Source: Lunasporangiospora selenospora
Lineage: Eukaryota > Mortierellomycota > Mortierellomycetes > Mortierellales > Mortierellaceae
DNA: 18,293 nucleotides
Assembly: GCA_015680635.1 (NCBI GenBank)
Contig: JAABOA010000095.1
Location: 8,210 to 26,502 of the forward strand
Reading direction: 5' to 3'
Of the stretch, positions 8,382-18,293 are shown piece by piece (position 1 is the stretch's first letter; each line of letters opens with the position of its first letter). A model generated the notes under the pieces. It was not told the origin of the DNA and did not search any database. It worked only from the letters and a program-made list of their open reading frames with translations. Position numbers and translations under genes: made by a program.

Positions 8382-11325
8382 TTAGAATAGAGCTTCTCCC
8401 TCCTGGGTGTCCCACATGTGTCGGTAGATTCCATCCCTCTTAAGAAGATCCTCATGGCGACCCTGCTCGGCGATCTGACCATCCTTCAGGACAATGATCT
8501 CGTCTAGAGAAGAGAGGGGTAAAAAAACAATAATTAGTAGATATCCTAAAATGGGACCTACTGCCCAAGATATCAGCCTAAAAAAAGGAGAGGAGAGAGA
8601 GAGAACCAGGCCTTACCGGCATCGGCAATAGTTCGCAGACGATGAGCAACAAAGATGCTAGTGCCGCCACGCTCATGCAAGATTGACCGGATATTGGATA
8701 GCAAACCCTGCTCCGTGTGTGTGTCAAGGGCCGAGGTCGCTTCATCAAAGAACATAATGGGCGAACCCTTCAAGATTGCTCGCGAAAGAGCCACACGCTG
8801 CTTCTCGCCTCCAGACAACATCAAACCTCGCTCTCCGACCTTGGTCTCGTACTGATCAGGGAGCTTCATGATAGCATCATGGATCTGAGCCCTCTTGGCA
8901 GCCTGAATCACCTCCTCGTCCGAAGCATTCACACGTCCGTACTGGATATTCCGTTTGATTGTCGTGTTGAACAGAGCTGTCTCCTGTGGAACCACTCCGA
9001 TATGCGATCGCAAACTGTCCACCGTCACATCCCGAATATTTTGGTTATCGACATACACGTTTCCAGACTGTGGGTCATAGAATCGGAACAAGAGCCTCAA
9101 CAAGGTCGATTTGCCGCATCCAGAGGGTCCCACGACAGCTACCTTCTTGCCCGCTGGGACCACAAAGTTGATTCCCTTCAAGATAGGTCGGTCGGGATGG
9201 TATCCAAAGACAACATTCTCAAAGCGAAGCTCGGCTCCATGGGCAGTAAGTTGAAGCAGTTTGGCGTCAGGTTTATCCTTGATGTTGGCATGGACACCCT
9301 GGAGATTGAACATGGTTTCCATATCGATAAGTGCCTGGCGCAATTCACGGTAGACAGATCCCAAAAAGTTCAAAGGCAGTGACAGTTGGAAGACGAGCTG
9401 ATTGATCATGACAACGTCTCCGACGGTCATGGTGCCCGCCAAGACTCCTTGAGCGGCCAGGTACATCATGGCAGTCAAACTGGCAGAGAAGATCATATTC
9501 TGTCCGGCGTTCAAAAAGGCAAGACTCGAGGCGATCTTGAGCGATGATTTCTCATACTTGGCCAATGCATCATCATACTGGTTCAGTTCAAACTTTTCGT
9601 TGTTGAAGTACTATCCCAGACAATATAATGTTGTGTACGAAATCACGCATGTTAGAATGCACACGACTCGTTGAGAAGATATTGTAGACAAGCTCAGGAG
9701 ACACTTTAATTTAATCCGCTAAGGGACATGCTTACCTTGACCGATTCAAAATTAATCAACGACTCGACAGCAACCGTGGCAGCCTGGTTATCGGCAGCGT
9801 TGGCCTGTTTTCTGAACTGTGTACGCCAAGCAGTCGTCTGAACCGTAAACCAGGTATAAGCAGTCATAGTTGCGGCCGTGACAGCAGCAAATGAAGCTCC
9901 AAATTGATAGGTGAGGATACTGCAAACCATAATAATCTCAAGCGCTGTCGGGAAAAGGTGGAAAACCATTGACGACAGCAAGAAACTGATGCCTCTGTTG
10001 TCAATCGTGATCAAATTGAAGAGAGAAGAAAGAGACGGGTCAATACTTGGACTTTGAGACTATCTCCTTTTTTGGCCGAGTATAGAATGTCAAGCAAACC
10101 AGAGTCAACACTTACTTTGTACCTCTGTCAATAGCACGACTGAGACCTCCTGTTTGCTTTGTCAAGTGAAAAGACATATCCAGACGATGAAGGTGCTCAA
10201 AAACGTTGGCAGATACGCGACGGATAGCCTTTTGGGCAACGGCGGCAAAGACTGCGTTCCGGAGTTCACCAAAGATCGATGATCCTGCTCGAGCGAGACC
10301 ATCTTTGAAAAAGTAAAAAGAATAGAGAATAGAGCGTGAGAAAGGTTTGGTCGTGTTAATGGATACTACTCCAGCTTGTATGAAAAAAAAAAATCTCGAC
10401 ACTTACAGCCAAGAATAACAGCACCGACCACGCCAATGACAGTGGCCCCGACCGGGAACTCGACGTTAAGCTTATCAATAATGTCCTTGAAAAAGAATGG
10501 CACCTGTACGTTCAACAATTTACCCATCACCAACAAACTCAAAGCGACGACCACACGGATTTTGACTCCACGATCGTCCTTTGGCCAAATATATCCGGAG
10601 AGCTCCTTGAAAATCTTCCAATCCATTTTGTTCTGTTCCGCGTTAGCCGCCTTTTCAGCCGCCTTGGCCGTGATGGAGCTCGTGATGGAGCTCGTGCCAG
10701 AAGCTGTACCAGTGGCAAAAGCGCCACCTGCATTCTTGGCAGAAGCATTGGCAGCGGCTGCACCGGATTCCGCTGCCTGTCCAGGGCGTGGACCAAGTCC
10801 TGATCCTGGGGCAGGTACACCCTTGCCCGAGCCAGCATTGTTGAAAAAAGGTGAAGAAGGACGAGTGAAGGAGCGACTCTGGCTCTGTCTTGAAAGAAAC
10901 GAGTAGAGCGGGGAAGCCCGTTGTCCAGCGGGCGCAGTCTATCGATCACACGTACAAAGTATCGAACCTCATCAGCGAAAAAGCCATGTTTGGAGAGAAG
11001 AGGGGGGGGGGGAGGTCAGACCTCGCTCCTCTTGTGTGCAGATTGTAGAACAGATCACGCCAAATATATGCTCAGAAGCCAGGTTTCTCACCTCACGGGC
11101 TGCAAGTCGGGCAATAACAAGACCAAGAGGCGAAGTGGTGCTCAGACGTGTGGCCGTTGCTGAGGCGGACGTGGCGGAGGTAGAGAGGTGTTGTTGAGGC
11201 GATAGGCACAGGGAGCGAGAAAGCAAAGAAGTGGTTGGACCCGCGCCAATGGCCCCGGTCGAAGCCAACTTCCGCAAAGGTGCGCCTGCACGAGCAGGAC
11301 TGCACCAGAGGCCATGGGCCAGCAT
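8382..11325 (-). CDS. ATM1: Mitochondrial ABC half-transporter ATM1 (ABCB7 type)
   Basis: Inner-membrane exporter that passes a glutathione-linked sulfur or iron-sulfur species from matrix to cytosol, needed for cytosolic and nuclear Fe-S proteins; works as a homodimer. Exons 11325-11092, 10938-10407, 10302-10116, 9994-9736, 9610-8617 and 8503-8382 give 775 residues. Residues 1 to about 100 form an Arg/Ser/Ala-rich presequence; an Ala/Gly/Ser-rich linker reaches Met183 (MDWKIF), where the conserved six-helix membrane domain begins. The nucleotide-binding domain has Walker [10 protein letters not shown] (565-573), the Q-loop (Gln613), signature LSGGE (659-663), Walker [11 protein letters not shown] (Asp683, Glu684) and the H-loop His707, all intact. 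It ends in EGEALF. An in-frame ATG at 11490 would add 55 residues; I prefer 11325 because [14 protein letters not shown] begins a typical presequence. It is somewhat longer than yeast Atm1 because of the linker. Confidence 0.95.
10669..10692. repeat. 12-nt tandem duplication in the ATM1 linker
   Basis: CGTGATGGAGCT occurs twice in tandem, giving SSIT-SSIT in the low-complexity linker. In frame, so the protein is only lengthened. Confidence 0.9.
11002..11012. repeat. G11 homopolymer in ATM1 intron 1
   Basis: Run of 11 G (C11 in the sense strand) inside the 153-nt first intron, between donor GTGAG and acceptor CGATAG. It may be prone to length variation. Confidence 0.85.
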
Positions 11326-11993
11326 GACCACAGGAATGAAGATGGATGGATGGAAGAGTTGGAGAGTCGTGCGCAGAGCAAAGAAAGGATCAGCAAGAGG
11401 AAAGAGAAGGGGGTGGATCGTTGCGGGGGAATGAGGCGATGACTGATCGGAACAAGCAATGCGCAGTGAGATAGATAGAGGAGGCGCCATGAGCGGCGAG
11501 CTCTTTTTGACCCGAGTTCTGGAGCCACCACTCTTTGGGTGGCATTTTGGGCAAGGACGGGACTGTGTAGGGCAGTTATGGTGCTATTTGGACGGTGTAT
11601 GGCGCACAAGACCCGAACGCCACTCCGAAAGCTACCCTTGGACAGATCCAGGTGTCTATCGGGCATCTCTATGCCACACACTGCCCCATGTTGCAGGAAC
11701 CAGACATGGGTCGGATGCAACTGGATGTTCAGGCACCGACCTTTCCATGTCTGGCCTCGAACGATGATGACAGTCACTAGGTGGAAAAGGGCATAAACAA
11801 CATTCCTTCAAGAAGTTTCCCATTCAAGCAGTGACATCCGTCCACACTCGACTCTTTTCACCAGTCCTTCTTCCTTGTCCAGCTCTCTCTATCCACTCTT
11901 TGAGTCGGACAGTGCCTCCAACGGATACAAACAGTCTGCACCGGCGACAGTAGCACCGAGGATATCTTATTATTTTTTTTGCCTATCACAGTC
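11326..11993. promoter_or_regulatory. Divergent upstream region of ATM1 and the PPR gene
   Basis: 668 bases between two start codons pointing apart. It must contain both promoters and 5' UTRs. Next to the PPR start lies a T-rich patch (TATTTTTTTTG). Long open frames here on both strands overlap one another and have no domain; they look incidental. If ATM1 starts at 11490 the shared region is 503 bases. Confidence 0.55.
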
Positions 11994-14183
11994 ATGTCGG
12001 CTCTGTTTCGGTCTTCTCCGCTCCTGCGAGCTTTCAGTTCAGCCAAGATCGCCTGCCAACCTCACCATGTGCAACGTTTCGCCACACCTAGCCCGATTTT
12101 GCTTTTGAGGACTTCTGACGCCCAGGGACGAACCTTTTCAACCACCTCACCTGCTCTGTACTCTCTTGCCAAGAAGAAGCTCAGCAAAAAGATCACCATC
12201 CCCAAGGATCCATACCTCTTGTCGGAAAAAGTAGTCAAGTTTTGCAAAAATGGAAAATTAGATGACGCCATCACTCTTGTCCTTGAGACCCCAGCGAGTC
12301 GACAAAGCGAGGTCGTTTGGAACCATCTCATTCAAGAGTCATCCAAGACAGGGAAGCCTCAGTTGTCATGGAAGCTCCTGGCCGATGTAAGATCCCAGAG
12401 AGCTGCTGATACAAGGCCCTTTGACCTCAAATACAGCCCACCTGACAGATCTCTTGGCTCTCTCATTCTATTACAACTCTAGATGAAAAAGCGAGGATTC
12501 GAACCTAGCGAGCGGACATATACAATCCTTCTGAATGCGCTCGCAATCAACCCTGCGTCGCCTTTTAGTGTGTCAAGAGCTCAAGGACTTATTAGTGCCA
12601 TGGAAATGAGCGAGGACTTGCCACCGACAGTCGTCCATACTAATGCCTTGCTCAAAGTTTGCAGCAGAAAGCCCGACTATGAGACGCTATTGGAGACATA
12701 CAACTCGATGCCTAAATCTGGATCCACCGCTCCAGATGTGATCACGTACAACATTGTCATTAATGCTTTTGCCAGGATGGGAGGCGATGAAGGCTTTGAA
12801 AAGGCGTGGGCAGCTTGGGAAGATTGCATTGCAGCAAAGACCAGAAGACCCGATGAAATCGACCTGGATTACAAAGTTGTAGACGCCATTCTCCTGGCCT
12901 GCAGGGAAGCCCGTAAGCCGTCTCACATCAAGAGAGGATACCGCCTTGTTGAATCGCTCTATGGATTGACCATCTCAGAGTTTGATACCCCAGAACCAGA
13001 GATTGCTCCAAAGAACATGTCCAAGACGGACAGGGCATTGGCACCTAGTAAGAGCCTCGGATTGGGAGCTTTTCTTGCCAAAGAAACCATCCAACCACGA
13101 ACGGTGGAGCTTCTATTGTCGATCTGTGTCAAGATCAAAGAATACAAGAGGGCACTAAAGTATTTGGACTTGATCCGGACCAAATTCCCAGAGTTTGCTC
13201 CCGACTCTCAGCTCTTGTCGTCAACAATGCATCTCTATATCACTCAGAAGGAATATGGAAAGGCGATTGATGCTTGGGATCAGATCAACGAAAATAACCT
13301 CCAACACACCCCTGCCACTTTTAAACAGGGTCTTGACGCTACTTTGAAGCTCAAGGACTGGGATAAGACCCTTGAGATATACCAGGCCTTGCGGAGTCTG
13401 ATTGAGGCCAACGGCAAGTTGAATACTGCTAAACATCGACCTGTTAATCTACTGGTAACTCGTCAGGATGCATGGACACTCGCCTCGACACTTCGATGTG
13501 CTCTCAAGACAAGGCATGTTGATGAGGGTCTTGAGATCCTGAAAGAAGTCAATTGGAGAAAGGTGGTTCTGAACAAACAATATCCACGTGCCAATGCTGA
13601 TGTTGCAGAGTATGTCTCAAGACTTTACACGGCAAAGATCAAGGCCTCCAAAACAACTCCTCCACCAGGATCTGCCTCCACAGAGAGTGCGCCCGTAGAC
13701 AATGAGCGCATCGAAGAGTTGGAGGTGGAGCTGGAGAGGGTAAACAAGATTCACAAGACACTTTTGAGCCGCTTGAGCGAGTATGATGCTGAGAAGGCCA
13801 AGAAGGAAAAAGAGGGAAAAGAGAGCTATAAAAATAGGGTAAGGGCTTCCGAGTCTGAGGGTAACTTTTCTTCAAAGGAGGGCATTTCTAAGGAGCAGGA
13901 TGTCTGGAAACCAAGAGGCGAAGATGAGGTCAACTCTGGATGGCGCAAGGTGTCATTGCCGGACACTGAAAGGGTTAGCAGATCTAAAGCCGACTCTTTC
14001 AAGAGATATTCTTCACCAGATACCGAAAGGGCTAGCCGTTCTAGAGCCGACTCTTTCAAGAGTCGTTCTTCACAGACAGAACCCAGGAGGGAAAGACGAC
14101 AAGGAGAGCAACGGCGTCAGGGACACGACGTTGAGGATGCATTCCAGACGACGCGTCAGTTCTCTCGCGAGTTTTCAGAATAG
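11994..14183 (+). CDS. Mitochondrial pentatricopeptide-repeat (PPR) protein
   Basis: PPR proteins bind organellar RNA in a sequence-specific way and act in its processing, stability or translation. Exons 11994-12386 and 12483-14183, phase-0 intron of 96 nt, 697 residues. The N-terminus is Arg/Ser/Ala-rich without early acidic residues, with RTFSTTS (46-52), typical of fungal mitochondrial cleavage sites. Clear PPR units are near 107-140 (ending MKKRGFEPS), 142-180, 181-216 and 217-256 (APDVITYNIVINAFAR); more divergent helical repeats follow to about 450. The C-terminal part is a charged helical segment (VELERVNKIHKTLLSRL), then a Ser/Arg/Lys-rich tail with two tandem 19-residue units. The intron splits PPR unit 1. 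Exact orthology and RNA target cannot be told; it is not obviously a specific yeast protein. Confidence 0.88.
13959..14072 (+). repeat. Tandem 57-nt (19-residue) coding repeat, two copies
   Basis: Units 13959-14015 and 14016-14072 encode PDTERVSRSKADSFKRYSS and PDTERASRSRADSFKSRSS, with differences at both third and other codon positions, so the duplication is not recent. It lies in the basic, Ser-rich tail of the PPR protein. Confidence 0.92.
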
Positions 14184-14564
14184 ATGGGATCTGTCTCCCT
14201 TGTACAGATTTTTTATTATTGCATATAGAGAGGGTTACAAATAATAGCTTGGGTGGCACAAAGTGGCCGCCAGTGGCGCGATCCTATTGGCTCGCTTTTC
14301 TTGAGCGGTTCTCCCTACTGCGTTTCGACATATTTTAGAGAGTTAAGGGATCAGTGTCATCACTTTTTTTTCTTTCTTCATCCCCATCATCCAGCATCCA
14401 AGGCCTCCCATCGCCACCATCCCCTGTACCTCTCTCTTTTACCTCTCTATTTCTGGAAAGGCTCGTAGCCCCCTCCTCCCATTTTTCTGCAGTGCAAGGA
14501 TCCAGCTTCAACTCCTCTCAAGTCGTCTCCTTTCAAGAACCTACAACATCAGATTACATTCGGG
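14184..14564. promoter_or_regulatory. PPR gene 3' UTR and SEC62 upstream region
   Basis: 381 bases between two plus-strand genes. T/C-rich from about 14360 to 14470 (TTTTTTTTCTTTCTTC and CTCTCTTTTACCTCTC), typical of fungal transcription start regions, just ahead of the SEC62 ATG. No clear AATAAA for the PPR gene. Confidence 0.5.
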
Positions 14565-15613
14565 ATGGAAAACACACCCCCAGTTCGCCCCAAGAACTTG
14601 TGTCAGGTTGCCGACTACCTGTTGAGCCCCCAGTCGGGCCTCAAGAAGAGAGATGGCGTCTTTAACGAGTCTCGTATCCACTACTTTCGAGGTAAAAATC
14701 TCTCTCATGAGACACAATTGATTTACTGGTCATCGCTCCATGACTCGAGCAAGCAAGCATAGGAGAATGAGAAATTCAGGAGTGTAGGGGTTGCAAGACC
14801 ATGACCTGGCTTGGCCCTTGCACCCCTTTCCTTCTGTTCTCTCTCGTATGCAAAGACTGGCTTTGCGATTTAAATATATCAGGCCGCTAACCCGTTGGAT
14901 CGTGTCTATTGGGGACCTGGATCAATCATACAATCATAGGCAAGGGAGCCGTGAACTCATTGCTCAAGCCAGAGTTCCAGCAGACAGCAATAGGAAAGGA
15001 GATTGGCGAGCTTACACGCGAGTCTGCAGGAGAGCTCTTGGGATCCATGATCCCCCACCAGTTCTTCCTCAAGGTCGAACGCCCCTCAGATCCCGACATG
15101 CCCAAGAATAATCTTCAGCTTGTGCAGTACCAGTCCTTTGGTGAGGATGGTGTCTATGTTTGGCGGTACGAGGGCTCACAATTGAGAACACACCTGATGG
15201 CGATCGGTTTGCTCTTGGTGGTCCTTGCCGGTGTCATGTTCCCACTCTGGCCCGTAACGCTGCGTCTGGGTGTCTGGTACCTCTCTGTGGGTATCTTGAT
15301 CTTGCTCGGACTCTTCTTTGCAATGGCCATTGTCCGGTTAATCCTCTTTATGATTACCTGGGTCGTGCTCAAGCCCGGTGTTTGGCTCTTCCCTAACTTG
15401 TTTGAGGATGTTGGATTTGTCGACTCGTTTATCCCATTGTGGGGCTGGCATGTGCCCGAGGAGCCCAAGCCCAAGACCAGCAAGAAGATCGAGATGGCTT
15501 TGGCTAACGAGGAAGTGGAGGAGATTGTCAAGACCGAGGTGATCACTGATGAGGCAGCAGAAAAGGTGAAGAAGCGTCGCCCAATGGTTGAAGATGCTGT
15601 CGACGAGGACTAA
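14565..15613 (+). CDS. SEC62: Sec62, ER protein-translocation subunit
   Basis: Integral ER membrane protein that works with Sec63 and the Sec61 channel in post-translational import. Exons 14565-14691 and 14940-15613, intron of 248 nt (the longest here, with a GCTAAC branch-like site), 266 residues. The cytosolic N-terminal domain runs to about residue 126 (ALLS-type region LLSPQSGLKKRDGVF, then FRGKGAVNSLL across the splice). Two membrane segments lie at about 127-148 and 160-186, with the conserved PLWP between; the family hallmark WLFPNLFEDVGFVDSFIPLW follows. The C-terminus is charged and acidic. Length matches yeast Sec62. The ATG is preceded by CGGG and begins the conserved N-terminal domain, so the start is well supported. 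No odd residues seen. Confidence 0.94.
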
Positions 15614-15624
15614 GGAGGTGAACC

Positions 15625-15664
15625 AGCAACGACAACGACAGCAACGACAACAACAACAACAACA
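15625..15664 (+). repeat. CAA/CGA-rich repeat in the SEC62 3' UTR
   Basis: Imperfect ACAACG and perfect CAACAACAAC units begin 11 nt after the SEC62 stop codon. A similar CAA/CGA stretch ends intron 1 of the aftiphilin-like gene. Confidence 0.85.
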
Positions 15665-15842
15665 AAAAAAGGAAGCACTGTAGTCAGCAACGGGAAGGGA
15701 CCTCATAACCTCCCTCCCCTCTGCTCTGTCTCCAAGCATGGCGTCCCTGGCCCTGGATGTCGCTTGGTCCCTTGCCTTTTTTTTTTTAGATCATTGACCA
15801 GCATAGCGAAGCCATTTATCCTTTCTATTTCTTTTTTTTTTT

Positions 15843-15848
15843 ATTAAA
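15843..15848 (+). terminator. Possible ATTAAA polyadenylation signal, SEC62
   Basis: ATTAAA follows a T11 run, about 230 nt after the stop codon. Weak but plausible 3' processing signal. Confidence 0.3.
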
Positions 15849-16033
15849 CAAGTAACATGCATATTCCCTGTGTCCCTGTCCCTTTGGGCCCCTGGGAACC
15901 CATCCGCTTGTTTGTTGTACAGGAGAAACTAGTGAAGAGAGGATGGAACCCAATCTAGGCCAGGCTAGAGCGTATGAAAGAAAAAGAAGAAAAAAGGACA
16001 ACAAGAGCACCGTGCTGCGTTGTCTCATGGGAA

Positions 16034-16063
16034 ACCTTTTTTTTTTTTTTAAAAAAAAAAGGT
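16034..16063. repeat. ACC-T14-A10-GGT palindrome
   Basis: T14 (16037-16050) is followed directly by A10 (16051-16060), flanked by ACC and GGT. It could fold as a hairpin or cruciform. A fungal chromosome makes a bacterial-type terminator unlikely. Confidence 0.9.
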
Positions 16064-16721
16064 CATAACAGCAAGGCTATGTTGATTTCGGACGAAATGC
16101 ATGCATGCCACAGGCAGGGTCCTCGCAAACCACAAGGTACAGTAGGAGCATGGCTACCATATTCCAGTGCATGCCGACGACAGAGATAGTGCGACCCAAT
16201 TAGGACGATTCGACGGTCGGTCGGTCGCGCTTGTCCGGCATAGGAACCATCGACAGGTGTGGTTCGGGGCAAGGCTTTTTTCCTCGCCTTCCTCTCTTCG
16301 CACGCTCTGTCCCCTGTTCTTATTCTTTTCACCCCCACTACGTCTTTGTCTCCTTTACCCTCCCCTTCTTGTCCTCCCCAATGGCCCGCACGAGGATAGT
16401 TTGCTTTAGACTGGACCACATCTTGGACCACCCAACTCATGGCTGCAATCAGGGGTCCTTGCCCTCTCCTGGGCCTTAACCTTTCTTTCTGGTGCTCGCT
16501 GCGATCTCGCTTTGTGTACTCTTTGCCTCATCATTTGTTTCCTTTCCATGACGTCTTGTCAAAGGCGACTTGTTTATGGCCGAAGCATTCCGGATGCTAA
16601 TGCGTCGGATCTGCCGAGTGCTGAGATCCCTTGCATCAAGGCCTTTTTTTTAAAACTGCTTGGCTCATCACGCAACAAGCTTTGCACTATTATCGGGCGA
16701 TTCGGTCAAACTCGTCCTTTG

Positions 16722-16743
16722 TTCTTCTTCTTCTTCTTCTTCT
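16722..16743. repeat. TTC trinucleotide repeat
   Basis: Seven TTC units in a pyrimidine-rich intergenic stretch. Confidence 0.92.
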
Positions 16744-17130
16744 TAAGATCATCCTTCCAGAAGTTACACTTCAGGATACTCCAGAAGATTCCTTCGTAGG
16801 CCTCGTGCACTCTGCTAGATTATCATACAGCCCTACATGGACCAAGACTTTGTGCCCTCTTTCGTGAAGGGGGGAGGCAGAAAACAGGAGATGTAAAAAA
16901 GACAGAAAAGACCCCGTAAACTTCATCCTAACCAAAGGATTTTCTGTCAGTTTTTTTCTTTTTGTTTTTCTTTCTTGTTCTGCTGCTTTGCCTCTGTGGA
17001 TGCACAAGCTGCTCTTTCTCTCCATTGTCTCCTTGCTCCCCAATCTTGGCCCAGCCCTATCCTTTTTTTACTTTTCTCTCTCTCTCCCCCCCTTCAGAGA
17101 GGTTGCGAGGTCTCCTTGCTTCGGTCCTTT

Positions 17131-17131
<1 letters not shown>

Positions 17132-17169
<38 letters not shown>
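17132..17169. repeat. (CT)19 microsatellite
   Basis: 38 nt of perfect CT dinucleotide in a CT-rich region upstream of the right-edge gene. CT blocks are common near fungal transcription starts. Confidence 0.95.
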
Positions 17170-17170
<1 letters not shown>

Positions 17171-17832
17171 GCCTTTCCTATTGATTGCGAGAACATCCCT
17201 TAGTCACTCCATATCAGACAACACCATCCGTCAGAATCACCATTGGACCAGGGATCGGCTTTGATGGATACATTTGGCAATAGGGAAAGACACGGCCCGC
17301 TGCTAGCCTTTGAATGTAGCCCTGTCTTTGAATGAAATGACCCTTTTTTTTGGCTCACTTCTGCCTTCTGGTACAGCTATTGAGGTGCCCAGGAGCCACA
17401 GTGGAGCTGTTACTCATGAGCTCTCGTGCATCTCTGGCAAAGACTCTTCCTCCTAGTTCACCACACCATGTCCATTAGAAGAAAGGAAGCTGCTGTTGAC
17501 ATTCCCACTCGCGACTCCATGCGATTGGCATACTATCTACATTGCATACGCCTGTCTGTTGCCTCATAGGAGTATGCTCTGCCAAAGCCATACCATTGTC
17601 TATCACAGGTGCTGTCATCTCTATCCTCAGGATACTTACCTGGCGAATGGCGCACCCAGGACTTCGCCCCGTAGTATCGCATCACTCACCTGTGCCTTCT
17701 CTCGGTCCTCTGAGCGAGTTTCTACTTCTCCTCTTCCTCGTCATCCTCTCCGACTCGCTATTTTTCTACCTATCCAGTCCTCTTCTTTTCGATTTTGGTC
17801 TGGTCCATCTCCTGAAGAAAGGATCTCTTGCC

Positions 17833-18293
17833 ATGAACGTGTTCTCCCAGGGCATTATCCAAGAGCCCGAGGAAGCATCGCGTATCGAGAAGCATGGATA
17901 TGACAAAATAACAATGGGACAACGAGAGATCACGAAGCCGATCCCCTTGTTACCCTTACGGGAGAGAAGGCTGGTTGCTTACTTTGAGTTGCTCTCAACC
18001 ATCCTCCCTTGTCGTCCTGCTCCTTCGCCTCCAACCACGCTGTCACCTCCTATCCCTGACCTCCCCTATACACCATCTACTGTTGGTCCAAAAGTCGTCT
18101 ACACGGGACCTCGGTTAGGACCCTGTTCTGATCCAAGTGTAAGTAAAATTGGACTGATATCAAAGTCCACATTGGTTTAATGAATTTCGAGCTCCTTCAT
18201 TGGCGCCCGAGACACGCGACTTGGACGCGTATCTCATTTGCAGGAGCACAAGTGGAGCATGCCTACTGCATCGAAACAAAAGAGCGGATCGAT
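17833..18293 (+). CDS. Unidentified protein, 5' part of a spliced gene cut by the window edge
   Basis: I do not recognise this gene. Exons 17833-18138 and 18244-18293 (continuing) are joined by a 105-nt intron with a strong GTAAGT donor and a TTTGCAG acceptor, phase 0, and the frame stays open to the window end: about 118 residues. The sequence starts MNVFSQGIIQEPEEAS and turns proline-rich (PAPSPPTTLSPPIPDLPYTP). No signal peptide or membrane segment in this part. ATG 17833 has a good context (GCCATGA) just after CT-rich DNA resembling a 5' UTR. Alternatives: an in-frame ATG at 17650, or ATG 17468 (CACACCATGTCC, MSIRRKEAAV), which reaches a stop after 33 codons unless an intron removes it. 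The coding call rests mostly on splice signals. Confidence 0.45.

Larger units (their letters stand above)
15614..17832. other. Long intergenic and UTR stretch with simple repeats
   Basis: About 2.2 kb with no gene I can support. It holds a CAA/CGA-rich stretch, several T tracts, an A/T palindrome, a TTC repeat, a (CT)19 repeat, and CT-rich DNA that probably includes the promoter and 5' UTR of the next gene. Short ATG-led frames exist: minus 15825-16028 (67 codons, signal-peptide-like), minus 16063-16440 (125 codons), plus 17468-17569 (33 codons). None has a recognisable domain. No tRNA-like fold was recognised by eye. Confidence 0.6.

Noticed and set aside
7933-8415. 160-codon minus-strand frame overlapping the ATM1 3' end
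   Set aside because: It reads the last ATM1 exon in a wrong frame and contains a Lys run from the T22 tract.
11142-11777. 211-codon minus-strand frame over the ATM1 first exon and promoter
   Set aside because: Different frame from the ATM1 presequence, which splices cleanly into the conserved protein; no domain seen.
12490-12510. T-loop-like GGTTCGAATCC on the minus strand
   Set aside because: It lies in the PPR coding exon; the arm does not form a full 5-bp stem and I saw no matching acceptor or anticodon arms.
15825-16028. 67-codon minus-strand frame with ATG and a signal-peptide-like N-terminus (SYALA then WP)
   Set aside because: It is antisense to the presumed SEC62 3' UTR, its C-terminus is poly-Lys from a T tract, and its hydrophobic stretch comes from a simple CTT-like sequence. 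Worth testing only if minus-strand transcripts are seen.
16063-16440. 125-codon minus-strand frame starting with ATG
   Set aside because: Composition follows the CT-rich strand (Gly/Lys/Arg-rich), there is no domain, and several other frames are open over the same stretch.
16722-17169. Possible coding frames over the TTC and CT repeats
   Set aside because: Open only because simple repeats lack stop codons; products are poly-Ser/Leu or poly-Phe/Leu.

Overview
The window is nuclear DNA from a fungus. Genes are split by many short introns (most 96-125 nt, GT-AG, several with CTAAC or TACTAAC branch sites), UTRs are rich in CT and poly(T) tracts, and the genes are typical eukaryotic housekeeping genes. 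The mix (a RECQ5-type helicase, an aftiphilin-like clathrin accessory protein, and a bacterial-looking lipoprotein gene) fits an early-diverging lineage such as Mucoromycota/Mortierellomycota. That placement is inference; no rRNA or other direct marker is present.

Layout, left to right. (1) 1-3332, minus: a RECQ5-like DNA helicase in ten exons, cut by the left window edge at its C-terminal side. (2) 3845-5520, plus: an aftiphilin/Laa2-like clathrin/AP-1 accessory protein with seven overlapping FGDF motifs, divergent from the helicase. (3) 6117-7281, minus: a glycerophosphodiester phosphodiesterase (GDPD)-family protein whose N-terminus resembles a bacterial lipoprotein signal and which has lost key catalytic residues; this is the best candidate for horizontal transfer. 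(4) 8382-11325, minus: ATM1, the mitochondrial ABC half-transporter of iron-sulfur biogenesis, six exons. (5) 11994-14183, plus: a mitochondrial pentatricopeptide-repeat (PPR) protein, two exons, divergent from ATM1. (6) 14565-15613, plus: SEC62 of the ER protein translocon, two exons. (7) 15614-17832: a long intergenic/UTR stretch of simple repeats. (8) 17833-18293, plus: the start of an unidentified gene running off the right edge.

These are independent genes, not an operon. The clearest functional link is the divergent pair ATM1 / PPR protein, both with apparent mitochondrial presequences and sharing about 0.67 kb of upstream DNA. I see no CRISPR array, defence island, integrase, transposase or tRNA/rRNA gene. 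The most interesting object is the degenerate GDPD-like gene with a bacterial lipobox and an apparently acquired 5' intron; the rest is ordinary fungal chromosome with some gene-structure oddities (a GC-AG intron, an AG-skipping intron, low-complexity insertions).
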